NCBI GenBank assembly: GCA_001005265.1
Contig: CP011392.1
Span: forward strand, 496,001 to 560,000
Origin: Dehalogenimonas sp. WBC-2
Lineage (GTDB): Bacteria > Chloroflexota > Dehalococcoidia > Dehalococcoidales > Dehalococcoidaceae
Length of the DNA: 64,000 nucleotides
Direction of reading: 5' to 3'
Positions 9,584 through 17,164 of this stretch are shown here, in pieces. Every line of letters starts with the position of its first letter. The stretch's first letter is position 1. The translations under genes were made by a program, and so were the position numbers. The notes beneath the pieces were generated by a model, which was given only the letters and a program-made list of their open reading frames with translations, was not told where the DNA came from and ran no database searches.

Positions 9584-9618
9584 TGCAAACTGTTGCAATA
9601 GCAGTTATACGCAATAAG
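9584..9618. promoter_or_regulatory. Possible second regulator site before the FmdE gene
   Basis: TGCAA (9584-9588), ACTG and TTGCA (9593-9597) form a short inverted repeat. GCAATA then recurs at 9595-9600 and 9611-9616, the second time as GCAATAAG, the half-site core of the perfect palindrome at 9112-9141. Located between the regulator gene and its downstream gene, it may give the importer genes an additional control point. The evidence is only motif similarity. Confidence 0.3.
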
Positions 9619-9627
9619 GAGGGAAAT

Positions 9628-10155
9628 TTGGATCAAGCTTTGTGGGAAAAAGCAGTGGCATTTCACGGGCATGAATGCCCAGGTCTTGCAATCGGGTTTA
9701 GGGCATGTGAGGCTGGTATCGAAAAGATGGGAATCGGGTCATCAGATGATGAACAGATTGTTTGTGTTACAGAAAATGACGCATGCGGCGTGGATGCCGT
9801 CCAAGCCATCTTAAGCTGTACGCTCGGAAAGGGCAACCTAATTTATCGGGGTATCGGTAAACAGGCCTTTTCTTTTTATGACCGCATCAATGGAAAGAAA
9901 CTTCGAGTTTGTCTTAAACCCCACAATAGCAATGGGATGGACCGAACCCAATGGAAAGAATACCTTCTGAGAGCTCCTATTGATGAAATCTTCAGTTTCT
10001 CAGAACCTAAAATTGGGCTGCCCGAAAAGGCGAGATTATTTCAGACTTTAGTTTGTGAAATCTGTGGTGAAGGCGCCCCAGAGCATAAAATGAACTTTCA
10101 GGATGGGAAAACAGTCTGTATCGACTGTTTTAAGACCTATGACAGGGGCTGGTAA
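9628..10155 (+). CDS. FmdE-family protein with C-terminal zinc-finger
   Basis: Begins, in my reading, at a TTG (9628) because AAGGAGG (9616-9622) sits 5 bases upstream; an ATG at 9583 lacks such a site and adds 15 unconserved residues. From TTG the protein starts MDQALWEKAVAFHGHECPGL, which is where the FmdE domain usually begins. Key features are 'FHGHECPG', 'ENDACGVDAVQ..LSCTLGKGN', and a C-terminal 'CEICGE...C.DC' zinc ribbon. FmdE proteins were named from the molybdenum formylmethanofuran dehydrogenase operon of methanogens; their role elsewhere is unclear, but they often sit with metal or cofactor transport. Here it lies between a Fur-type regulator and a BtuFCD-like importer. Confidence 0.88.
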   Translation: MDQALWEKAVAFHGHECPGLAIGFRACEAGIEKMGIGSSDDEQIVCVTENDACGVDAVQAILSCTLGKGNLIYRGIGKQAFSFYDRINGKKLRVCLKPHNSNGMDRTQWKEYLLRAPIDEIFSFSEPKIGLPEKARLFQTLVCEICGEGAPEHKMNFQDGKTVCIDCFKTYDRGW

Positions 10156-10244
10156 CAAGAAGAAGGAATAAAGTCTGATTCACCTCATTATCCCTGTTCA
10201 TATATATGAAGATAATTGGGAACAAAAAGAAAGGAACTGTGGTA

Positions 10245-11351
10245 ATGAAAAGATTAGTATTACCAATTCTTATGCTTTCTATTGCAGTCTGTACATCTGC
10301 CGGTTGCGGGAACAATGATGTAACCAATCCCGCGTCCACCGGTGCCACAACAAGAACAATTACGGATAGTGTTGGACGGGTAGTAGAGATTCCTTCAACT
10401 GTAGAAAGAATTGTGCCTCTTGGGAATACACCGCGTATGATTACATATCTCGGTTTGGCAAAGAAGGTGGTGGGGTACAGCGGGGCGGATTTAAATCAGG
10501 TAACCCCTGTTACAGCTTATGCTTACGCCAGCAAAGAGATATGGGCAAACATACCTATCGTCGGTACTGATTCTGCCGGTGCGACAGATTATTATCCGGA
10601 AGAAATCATTGGTGTTCACCCTGATGTAATTTTATGCTCATATACTAAGGAACTGGCGGATGAAATCCAAACTAAAACCGGTACCCCTGTCGTTGTGGTG
10701 CCTATGGGTACTTTATTCGGAGATGATTATGAGCAGGCGTTTCGCCTCTTAGGTGATGTTTGCGGCGTAGCGAACAGAGCGGAGGAAGTGATTGCTTACA
10801 TAAACGATTGCTTAAGTGATCTGGAAACCATGGTATCTGGTGTCCAGGATACGGACAAGCCTACTGTTTTGGGTGCTGCCGCAACGTTCAAAGGCGCGCA
10901 TGGAATAGATGGTGTTTATACTAAATATGCTGTATTTGAAGCAATATCGGCAAACGATGTTACTGAAGGGCTCTCTGACAAAGCTAGTGTAGTGCTGATC
11001 GACAAAGAACAAATCATTGGGTGGAATCCCCAATATATTTTCTTTGACAGCGGTGGGGTAGGGCTTGTCAGCATAGATTATGCAAGAAATCCTGGGTTTT
11101 ATGCTCAACTCGTAGCTGTTCAGAATGGGAACCTTTATCAATATCCAAGTTCCACTTCCTATTATTCAAACGTTGAAATCCCGATTGTTAATAGCTACTA
11201 CGTGGCGAGTCTGCTTTATCCGGAACAGTTCAATGACATCGTCTTTGAAGAAAAGGCCAACGAGATATTCAAATTCTTCCTGGGCGTCGAAGATTATTTA
11301 AGTAATCTTAAAGCGGTAGGAGCCGGCTATGGTAAAGTGACTCTTGGATAA
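10245..11351 (+). CDS. ABC transporter substrate-binding lipoprotein, BtuF/FepB (TroA-like) type
   Basis: I place the start at ATG 10245, which gives a clean lipoprotein signal: basic start, hydrophobic core and lipobox 'SAGC' with the lipidated Cys near residue 21. The mature part begins 'RTITDSVGRVVEIPSTVERIVPLG', diagnostic of the periplasmic-binding fold used for siderophores, cobalamin, haem and also molybdate/tungstate (MolA). It is followed 5 bases later by its permease gene. The ligand cannot be read from sequence; the operon suggests a metal complex or metal oxyanion. Confidence 0.92.
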   Translation: MKRLVLPILMLSIAVCTSAGCGNNDVTNPASTGATTRTITDSVGRVVEIPSTVERIVPLGNTPRMITYLGLAKKVVGYSGADLNQVTPVTAYAYASKEIWANIPIVGTDSAGATDYYPEEIIGVHPDVILCSYTKELADEIQTKTGTPVVVVPMGTLFGDDYEQAFRLLGDVCGVANRAEEVIAYINDCLSDLETMVSGVQDTDKPTVLGAAATFKGAHGIDGVYTKYAVFEAISANDVTEGLSDKASVVLIDKEQIIGWNPQYIFFDSGGVGLVSIDYARNPGFYAQLVAVQNGNLYQYPSSTSYYSNVEIPIVNSYYVASLLYPEQFNDIVFEEKANEIFKFFLGVEDYLSNLKAVGAGYGKVTLG

Positions 11352-11356
11352 GATTA

Positions 11357-12436
11357 ATGCCAGATAACCTTATCGGGCAACTACAATTGTACAACGCCTT
11401 CATAAGACGTAAAAGGCTTGTGTTTATAATTGGTATTCTTGCAACTGCCGTCACAGCGCTTTTTGCTGTTGGCGCCGGCTCTCTTAGTATCCCTTTGTCT
11501 GAAGTAATCGGGACGCTTTTGGGCCAGGGGACAGAACTGTCCCAGACTGTAATTTTAAATATAAGACTGCCACGTGTAGCAGCGGCCATCCTAGTAGGTG
11601 CTGTCTTGGCAGTCTCCGGTGCTGTTATGCAATGTGTGTTGCGAAACCCGCTAGCATCACCATCGACACTTGGCGTATCTCATGGCGCCGCATTTGGCGC
11701 GGCGCTGGGCATTATAGTGTTTGGCGGCGGGGTCGTAAATTCTGACTCCGCCGCCACAGCGGTTTCAATCAATAATCCTTATATTGTAACTTTATGTGCT
11801 TTTGTATGTGGTTCACTGTCTACTATTGTTGTTATTGTCTTATCCCAGTTAAAGAGAGACCTTGGGCCCGCAGGACTCATATTGGCCGGCGTAGCCTTAA
11901 GCTCTCTATTTACCGGTGGCACTACTTTACTCCAATATTTTGCAGATGAAACCAAAATCAGCTCCGTTGTCTTCTGGACTTTTGGAAATATGGGCGCAGC
12001 AGGCTGGCCTGAGCTCTTGATTCTGGCAGGGGTATTTATCGCTGGGATGGTGTATTTTTTACTGAACCGTTGGAACTACAATGCGATGGTAAGCGGAGCG
12101 GATACAGCCAAAAGTCTTGGCGTTAATACAAGGTCTGTCATGCTGATAAGTATGTGTATTGGCACTTTGGCTGCGGCAGTTGCTGTCTCTTTCGTTGGTA
12201 TTATCAGTTTTGTTGGGCTTGTGGCGCCTCATATAATGCGCAGGTTTGTCGGCAACGACTATCGGTATCTAATACCGTGCTCTGCAGTTGCCGGAGCGCT
12301 GCTTCTTATCCTGGCCGACACATTTGGCAGGCTGGTTATTGCGCCAGTTATACTTCCGATTGGAGCGATCACGTCATTTCTAGGCGCACCCCTGTTCCTT
12401 TTCCTTCTATTCAGGGGGGTCAAGAGCAATGATTGA
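11357..12436 (+). CDS. FecCD/BtuC-family ABC importer permease
   Basis: 359 residues with about ten hydrophobic segments. Family motifs are 'RLPRVAAAILVGAVLAVSGA', 'NPLASPSTLGVSHGAA', and near the C-terminus 'FVGIISFVGLVAPHIMRR', which carries the coupling-helix region that contacts the ATPase. It forms the homodimeric channel of a type II importer with the flanking binding protein and ATPase. Its stop overlaps the ATPase start by 8 bases, indicating translational coupling. Confidence 0.95.
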   Translation: MPDNLIGQLQLYNAFIRRKRLVFIIGILATAVTALFAVGAGSLSIPLSEVIGTLLGQGTELSQTVILNIRLPRVAAAILVGAVLAVSGAVMQCVLRNPLASPSTLGVSHGAAFGAALGIIVFGGGVVNSDSAATAVSINNPYIVTLCAFVCGSLSTIVVIVLSQLKRDLGPAGLILAGVALSSLFTGGTTLLQYFADETKISSVVFWTFGNMGAAGWPELLILAGVFIAGMVYFLLNRWNYNAMVSGADTAKSLGVNTRSVMLISMCIGTLAAAVAVSFVGIISFVGLVAPHIMRRFVGNDYRYLIPCSAVAGALLLILADTFGRLVIAPVILPIGAITSFLGAPLFLFLLFRGVKSND

Positions 12437-13262
12437 GATAAATGATATTAGTTTCGCGTATAGCCGAAATTCAAGGAATATACTGGAGAATATAAGTTTT
12501 GATATACAAAAAAATCGATGTATTGCTATTTTAGGGAATAACGGAGCAGGTAAAAGTACATTACTTAAATGCATCGACCGCATTTGTCCCGCTCAGAAAG
12601 GGGTAGTGCTCGTTGAAAACGAAGACGTGTTTAAAATGAGCAATAATGTCATAGCACAGAATATTGCCTATGTGCCGCAAAATAATAGGGCGGTCAGCAT
12701 GACGGTGTTTGACATGATACTCCTTGGACGAAAACCGTATATCAAATGGGATGCGACATCAGAGGACAGGCAAATAGTGTGTGATTTAATGCACAAGATG
12801 AAATTGGATGATTTTGCACTGCGAAATGTATCGGAGCTTTCAGGTGGCGAAGTGCAAAAGGTAATGCTTGCAAGAGCGCTGGCACAGGAACCGAAGCTTT
12901 TAATGCTTGATGAACCCACAAGCAACCTTGACCCGCACAATCAGCATGAAGTGCTTCAAATAGTAAAAAATATCGCCCTGGAACACAATACATGCGTGGC
13001 TATCGTCATTCACGACCTCAACTTAGCTATTCGTTACTGTGACCGTTTCATATTCCTTAAGGATGCACGTGTCTTTTCTTACGGTGGTTTGGAAACAATG
13101 ACTCCTGAGAACATCGAGACAGTTTATGGGATACGCGTTCATATTATCGAATATATGGGGATACCAGTTATTGTTCCCTTTCCTGATGAGAAAGTTACGC
13201 GGAATGACATTGTGGAAAATAATCAGGAACCGGTAAATGGGATCTGCGGCAATCTTTCCTGA
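12429..13262 (+). CDS. ABC importer ATPase, FepC/BtuD type
   Basis: 277 residues with Walker A 'GNNGAGKST', Q-loop 'VPQNN', signature 'LSGGEVQKVMLARAL', Walker B 'LLMLDEPTSNLD' and H-loop 'VIHDLN'. It powers the importer encoded just upstream. The C-terminal 55 residues after the H-loop are duplicated as a fragment at 16503-16693, so this gene once had a close relative nearby. It is the last gene of the operon. Confidence 0.95.
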   Translation: MIEINDISFAYSRNSRNILENISFDIQKNRCIAILGNNGAGKSTLLKCIDRICPAQKGVVLVENEDVFKMSNNVIAQNIAYVPQNNRAVSMTVFDMILLGRKPYIKWDATSEDRQIVCDLMHKMKLDDFALRNVSELSGGEVQKVMLARALAQEPKLLMLDEPTSNLDPHNQHEVLQIVKNIALEHNTCVAIVIHDLNLAIRYCDRFIFLKDARVFSYGGLETMTPENIETVYGIRVHIIEYMGIPVIVPFPDEKVTRNDIVENNQEPVNGICGNLS

Positions 13263-13375
13263 ACTACATCACGTAAACTTATAGCGTTCTTTGGTGTATA
13301 ACCCTGCCAATGGTGTTTAGGAAGGCAAACATCCTCGGGTCTTTCCAGCCATGCTGACCAATCGGGTGCAAGCTC

Positions 13376-13432
13376 TTATATCTCGGCTTCTTGGAGCTTG
13401 TTGATGATCTGTTCGGTGTGATTTCCTAGCAT
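13376..13432 (-). pseudogene. Relic of an IS3-family transposase OrfA start
   Basis: An ATG at 13432 on the minus strand opens a frame reading M-L-G-N-H-T-E-Q-I-I-N-K-L-Q-E-A-E-I before a stop at 13378. The core 'TEQIINKLQEAEI' closely matches the N-terminus of IS3-family OrfA proteins (typically T-x-E-Q-I-I-x-K-L-R-E-A-E). Nothing further of orfA or orfB can be recognised, so it is a decayed scrap. It lies between the importer operon and the kinase gene, next to a perfect hairpin. Confidence 0.5.
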
Positions 13433-13482
13433 CTGATTCCCCCTTTCGTATTTTCCTGTCTATCATGCAACTGGACTAAATA

Positions 13483-13516
13483 CCAGTAAGCTCCGTTTCC
13501 AAACGGAGCTTACTGG
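13483..13516. terminator. Perfect 16-bp hairpin, possible terminator or element end
   Basis: CCAGTAAGCTCCGTTT (13483-13498), 2-base loop CC, AAACGGAGCTTACTGG (13501-13516): a perfect 16-bp inverted repeat with no spare bases. It follows the importer ATPase gene by 220 bases and is trailed only by TTTAAC, so a factor-independent terminator is possible but not textbook. Given the IS3 scrap next to it, it may be part of a decayed mobile element. Confidence 0.45.
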
Positions 13517-13696
13517 TTTAACAAGGCGATTTGGGAGTATTGCCTACTGTATCAATGGTCGAAACTCAATAATTAGTTTTACGAATAAAAATGGTTCATC
13601 CACAAGACACATCGTAGGTCAAATATCGGGATGTCTGCCCTTTCATGCTTGCGTTTGTGATGATTTACACCTAAGTGATTCAGGTGCTCACTAATC

Positions 13697-16333
13697 CTAT
13701 TTTTTCAATAATTGATCCGTCACTTCTTCCAGCGTTTGACGATTGAACGGCTTGGAAATGATCGGAACATTTTGAGTGGACATGTATTTCTTTAACGGCA
13801 AATCTGAAGTATCGCCCGTAATAAAGACAATATGCTCTGCTTGTTTTGGCCATCGCGTTAAGATTTCCTTGTGTAATTCCATACCGCTTACGCCAGGCAT
13901 GCGTATATCAAGAAAGATTAGATCAAAGGATGTTTCTTCCATTAGCTTCAAAGCTTGTTCTGGGTTGTTAGCTTCATCAACTACATGCCCCTGAATACTT
14001 AATATAGATTTAATTAAAGCACTGACAGTGGCTTCATCATCAACCACCAGTATGCGGGCATTGGTTACAACCTTCCGATCGATTTTGATCACTTTTTTGG
14101 TTACTTGTGGTGTTTTCGTTTTATTATCTTCCAATTGGGTAATGGGTAGTGTGATTGTGAAGGTAGTACCAATACCAAGCATGCTGTTAACTTCTATGGT
14201 GCCTTGGTGCTCCAGGATGATGGAACGTGACAGGCCCAGACCCAATCCGGTACCTTCACCGGGGGCCTTGGTAGAAAAGAAAGGCTGGAATATTTTGGCT
14301 TTGACTTCATCAGTCATGCCGAGGCCGTCGTCCTTGAAATTCAGAATAATGTGTTTATCAGTCTGATAACTAGATATCGTCAATTTGCCTTTGTCGTGAG
14401 TCGTCTTCATGATATATTCGGCATTGATGATGAGGTTCAAAAACACCTGTTGCAATTGGCCTGGATCAGCATATATCCATGGTAGATCAGGATCGTAGTT
14501 CTTCACAATCTCAATATTGGCCGTTTTGAGGACATAGCCTCGCATTTCAAGCGTGTTATCAATCAGTTCGTTGACACTGACACTAGACTTCATAGGTTTC
14601 GCCTGGCGGGCGAAAGTGAGCAAGCGTTTGATAATATCTTTAACTCTGACGCTGCCGTCATTGATGATTCTGAGATTTTCCATCACATCTGCGGACAGAT
14701 CTTTTCTTTCCATAAGAAGTTCAGAGAAGCCGATAACCCCCGTAAGAGGATTGTTGATCTCATGGGCGATGCCAGCTGCCATTTCACCCACTACCGTAAG
14801 GCGGTTGGATATTTCGGATTTGTCGCGAAGGATGATGTTTTCGGCCTCGGTGGTCTTACGATCAGTGATATCCCGGATATTGCATTGGATCACCTTAGAA
14901 TGATCCACCTCATACATGTTGCTGACAAATTCAACTTCTAAGCGCTTTCCATAAGCGGTTTTGAGAGGAATGTCTTCATTTCGGACATATCCTTTTTCTT
15001 TAAGTTCTTCAAATTTTTCTTTGTTGTCGATAAAGTCTTCCATGAATTCCAGTTCCCAAATTGTCTTACCCAATAACTGGACATATGTGAACCCCAGCAT
15101 CTTCACAAGGAATGGGTTCACATCAACCACAGCGCCAGTATCTGCGTCTAATATCAATATCCCATCTTGAGCTGCTTCAAAAAGGCGGCGATAACGTTTT
15201 TCAGAATTGGCCCAATCGGTCTCGGCTCGTTTCATTTTTGTAATATCGTGCGAATATATTCGGATCGTCTTAAGAGAATCAATATATTGGAAAGTCTGCT
15301 CATAGAAGTGACCATTGATTCTAATTTCACGAACCTGGCTATTTTTCTTCAAAATAAGTTCTGTGGTGATCTTTGGCCATTCAGATAAGCAGGGATGCAT
15401 TGTTCCAAGAGACACTAAATCCGGGAATATAATTTGGCTAGCCGGATTAGAATAGTTGATATTACCGGCCAAAGTGATTTCAATCACCGGATTTGGGCTA
15501 AGTTCAGGAAAAGCTGCAAGATATTCGATCCTTGCCGATGATATTTTTAAGTTGGTGATATCAGTGAAGAACCCTAGCATGGCGGGGCCGTCGGATAAAT
15601 CAACTCTTGAGACTTGAGTTTGGCACGGGAAGGAAGAACCATCCTTCCTCAATCCTTGATATTCGTATTGGGGATCGACGGGCAAGCCTTGTTCCTGATC
15701 AGTAGTTCTTTGAATTACTTCATCCCGGAATTGTGGGACGATTTGATCCAAGTGGCTTGTCCCATATACTTCTTCACGTTTTTCAAAACCAAACATGTCT
15801 AAATATACGCGATTAGCGTAGATTGTTTTACCATGTCTGCTTACTGCGATCCCAATAGGCACATTTTCGGCGAGTTGAGAAAACCTGGTTTCGCTTTCCT
15901 TAAGCCTTGATTGGGCTTCTTTGTGTTCTTTAAGGATGCGGAAGTTCAATTTAATCAACTTCCGATATTCGGTTTCACAAGGACTGCCGATTAGTTCCAT
16001 ATCAAGCACATCGCCTCGGGTGGTTATCAAAGGCAATTCTTGGTGGATGACAAACTCTTTTTGTTTTAGCTCGACCAATTTGTTCCTGTCAGAGAATACT
16101 TTTTGAAGAAATTTAAATTCCCAAACAGGTTTATTTACCAGGTCTTGTCGAGGGTAGCCAAGCGTCTCAGTGAAAAACGGATTTACATCAATCACATGCC
16201 CAGTTTCAGCATCGATTATTAGAATGCCATCTGTGGTGGTTTCAAACAGGTGACGGAAGTCACCTTCTCTAGTTGCTAAATCTTCTTTGGTTAGCGATGG
16301 AGTAGGATTTTTATAGCCGTTTAATTTATCCAT
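13697..16333 (-). CDS. Soluble PAS-domain sensor histidine kinase with C-terminal receiver domain
   Basis: 878 residues, no signal peptide or membrane segment, so a cytosolic sensor. The N-terminal half holds four PAS-like units; the first (about 25-125) and fourth (about 385-490) are close paralogues ('DGILIIDAETGHVIDVNPF' and 'DGILILDADTGAVVDVNPF'). The kinase core has H-box 'GIAHEINNPLTG' (phosphorylated His near 524), N-box 'FLNLIINAEYIM', G1 'DDGLGM' and G2 'GTGLGLGLS'. A receiver domain follows ('ILVVDDEATV', phospho-acceptor Asp in 'FLDIRMPG' near 806). No DNA-binding partner is adjacent. The gene lies between two copies of an ABC ATPase 3' end. Confidence 0.93.
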   Translation of the reverse strand: MDKLNGYKNPTPSLTKEDLATREGDFRHLFETTTDGILIIDAETGHVIDVNPFFTETLGYPRQDLVNKPVWEFKFLQKVFSDRNKLVELKQKEFVIHQELPLITTRGDVLDMELIGSPCETEYRKLIKLNFRILKEHKEAQSRLKESETRFSQLAENVPIGIAVSRHGKTIYANRVYLDMFGFEKREEVYGTSHLDQIVPQFRDEVIQRTTDQEQGLPVDPQYEYQGLRKDGSSFPCQTQVSRVDLSDGPAMLGFFTDITNLKISSARIEYLAAFPELSPNPVIEITLAGNINYSNPASQIIFPDLVSLGTMHPCLSEWPKITTELILKKNSQVREIRINGHFYEQTFQYIDSLKTIRIYSHDITKMKRAETDWANSEKRYRRLFEAAQDGILILDADTGAVVDVNPFLVKMLGFTYVQLLGKTIWELEFMEDFIDNKEKFEELKEKGYVRNEDIPLKTAYGKRLEVEFVSNMYEVDHSKVIQCNIRDITDRKTTEAENIILRDKSEISNRLTVVGEMAAGIAHEINNPLTGVIGFSELLMERKDLSADVMENLRIINDGSVRVKDIIKRLLTFARQAKPMKSSVSVNELIDNTLEMRGYVLKTANIEIVKNYDPDLPWIYADPGQLQQVFLNLIINAEYIMKTTHDKGKLTISSYQTDKHIILNFKDDGLGMTDEVKAKIFQPFFSTKAPGEGTGLGLGLSRSIILEHQGTIEVNSMLGIGTTFTITLPITQLEDNKTKTPQVTKKVIKIDRKVVTNARILVVDDEATVSALIKSILSIQGHVVDEANNPEQALKLMEETSFDLIFLDIRMPGVSGMELHKEILTRWPKQAEHIVFITGDTSDLPLKKYMSTQNVPIISKPFNRQTLEEVTDQLLKK

Positions 16334-16502
16334 TTTGTCCCAAAATTAACAAGGCACCAACGAAATATATGTTGATGCCTCAGGCGTCGGATTTAGGTGT
16401 TTTCTTAATTTCGTCCTTAAACCAATATGAGCCTTTTTGTTCCTTGTGTCAATAGGTCGTTAACAATAGTGACCTGCCCCTCTACGTGATATCATTTGCT
16501 AA

Positions 16503-16693
16503 ATCGTTACAGTGACCGTTTCATATTCCTTAAGGATGCACGTGTCTTTTCTTACGGTGGTTTGGAAACAATGACTCCTGAGAACATCGAGACAGTTTAT
16601 GAGATACGCGTTCATATTATCGAATATATGGGAATTCCGGTCATCGTTCCCTTTCCAGACAATCCATTTGCGCTTAATTCAGTTAAGAACTGA
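16503..16693 (+). pseudogene. 3' fragment of a second FepC/BtuD-type ATPase gene
   Basis: The frame reads 'RYSDRFIFLKDARVFSYGG' and onward through 'EYMGIPVIVPFPD' before stopping at 16693; it matches the last third of the ATPase gene at about 13035-13190. Over the first 130 bases the two copies are almost identical. The next 30 bases differ at about seven positions, nearly all silent. Walker motifs and everything upstream are missing. It is therefore the tail of a paralogous ATPase gene whose front was lost, not a functional gene. Confidence 0.8.
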
Positions 16694-16853
16694 ATTATAA
16701 TCAATCCGCATATCGTTGACACCGTTATTCCAATATGTTACGATATATCGGTATTAATGAACTTTGACTATTCACGTTGTGTTTGTGCCATAAAACTTAT
16801 AGGGCAAATAGGCGAAAAGTCAACGGAACTTGAACTCAAGAAGGCAGGGTACG

Positions 16854-17153
16854 ATGCAACTATTAGATTCCAACAAGGCTAGCAAGCATTCGATGGGGGA
16901 ATTTAGACCTGTAATAGACTGTTCTAAATGCGAAGGTGACGGCGACTGCGTTAAGGCTTGCCCCAACAGTGTATTTGAAATTAGCCCTCTGACATCTGAG
17001 GAAAAACACAAGCTGCCTCTTTTTTCACGCCTCAAGGTTGTGGCGCATGGGGGCAAGCAGGCCAAGGTTATACATCCTGAGTCTTGTGAAGGCTGCGGTG
17101 ATTGTGTTAGCGCTTGCCACGAGAAGGCAATCAAACTGAGACGGGTAAATTAA
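16854..17153 (+). CDS. Two-cluster 4Fe-4S ferredoxin
   Basis: About 99 residues from ATG 16854, preceded by AAGGCAGGG; an upstream TTG at 16830 is less likely. The first cluster motif is 'CSKCEGDGDCVKACP' with five residues between the second and third Cys instead of the usual two; the second is 'CEGCGDCVSACH'. Between them lies a 40-residue insert. It probably carries electrons in the cytoplasm between low-potential enzymes. It is convergent with the flavoprotein gene at 17165-18634, which is a candidate partner. Confidence 0.88.
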   Translation: MQLLDSNKASKHSMGEFRPVIDCSKCEGDGDCVKACPNSVFEISPLTSEEKHKLPLFSRLKVVAHGGKQAKVIHPESCEGCGDCVSACHEKAIKLRRVN

Positions 17154-17164
17154 TCTTAGCCGTT

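Noticed and set aside
13697-16333. Kinase and flanking ATPase copies as a composite transposon
   Set aside because: The flanking copies are coding ATPase tails, not insertion-sequence ends, and no transposase remains.
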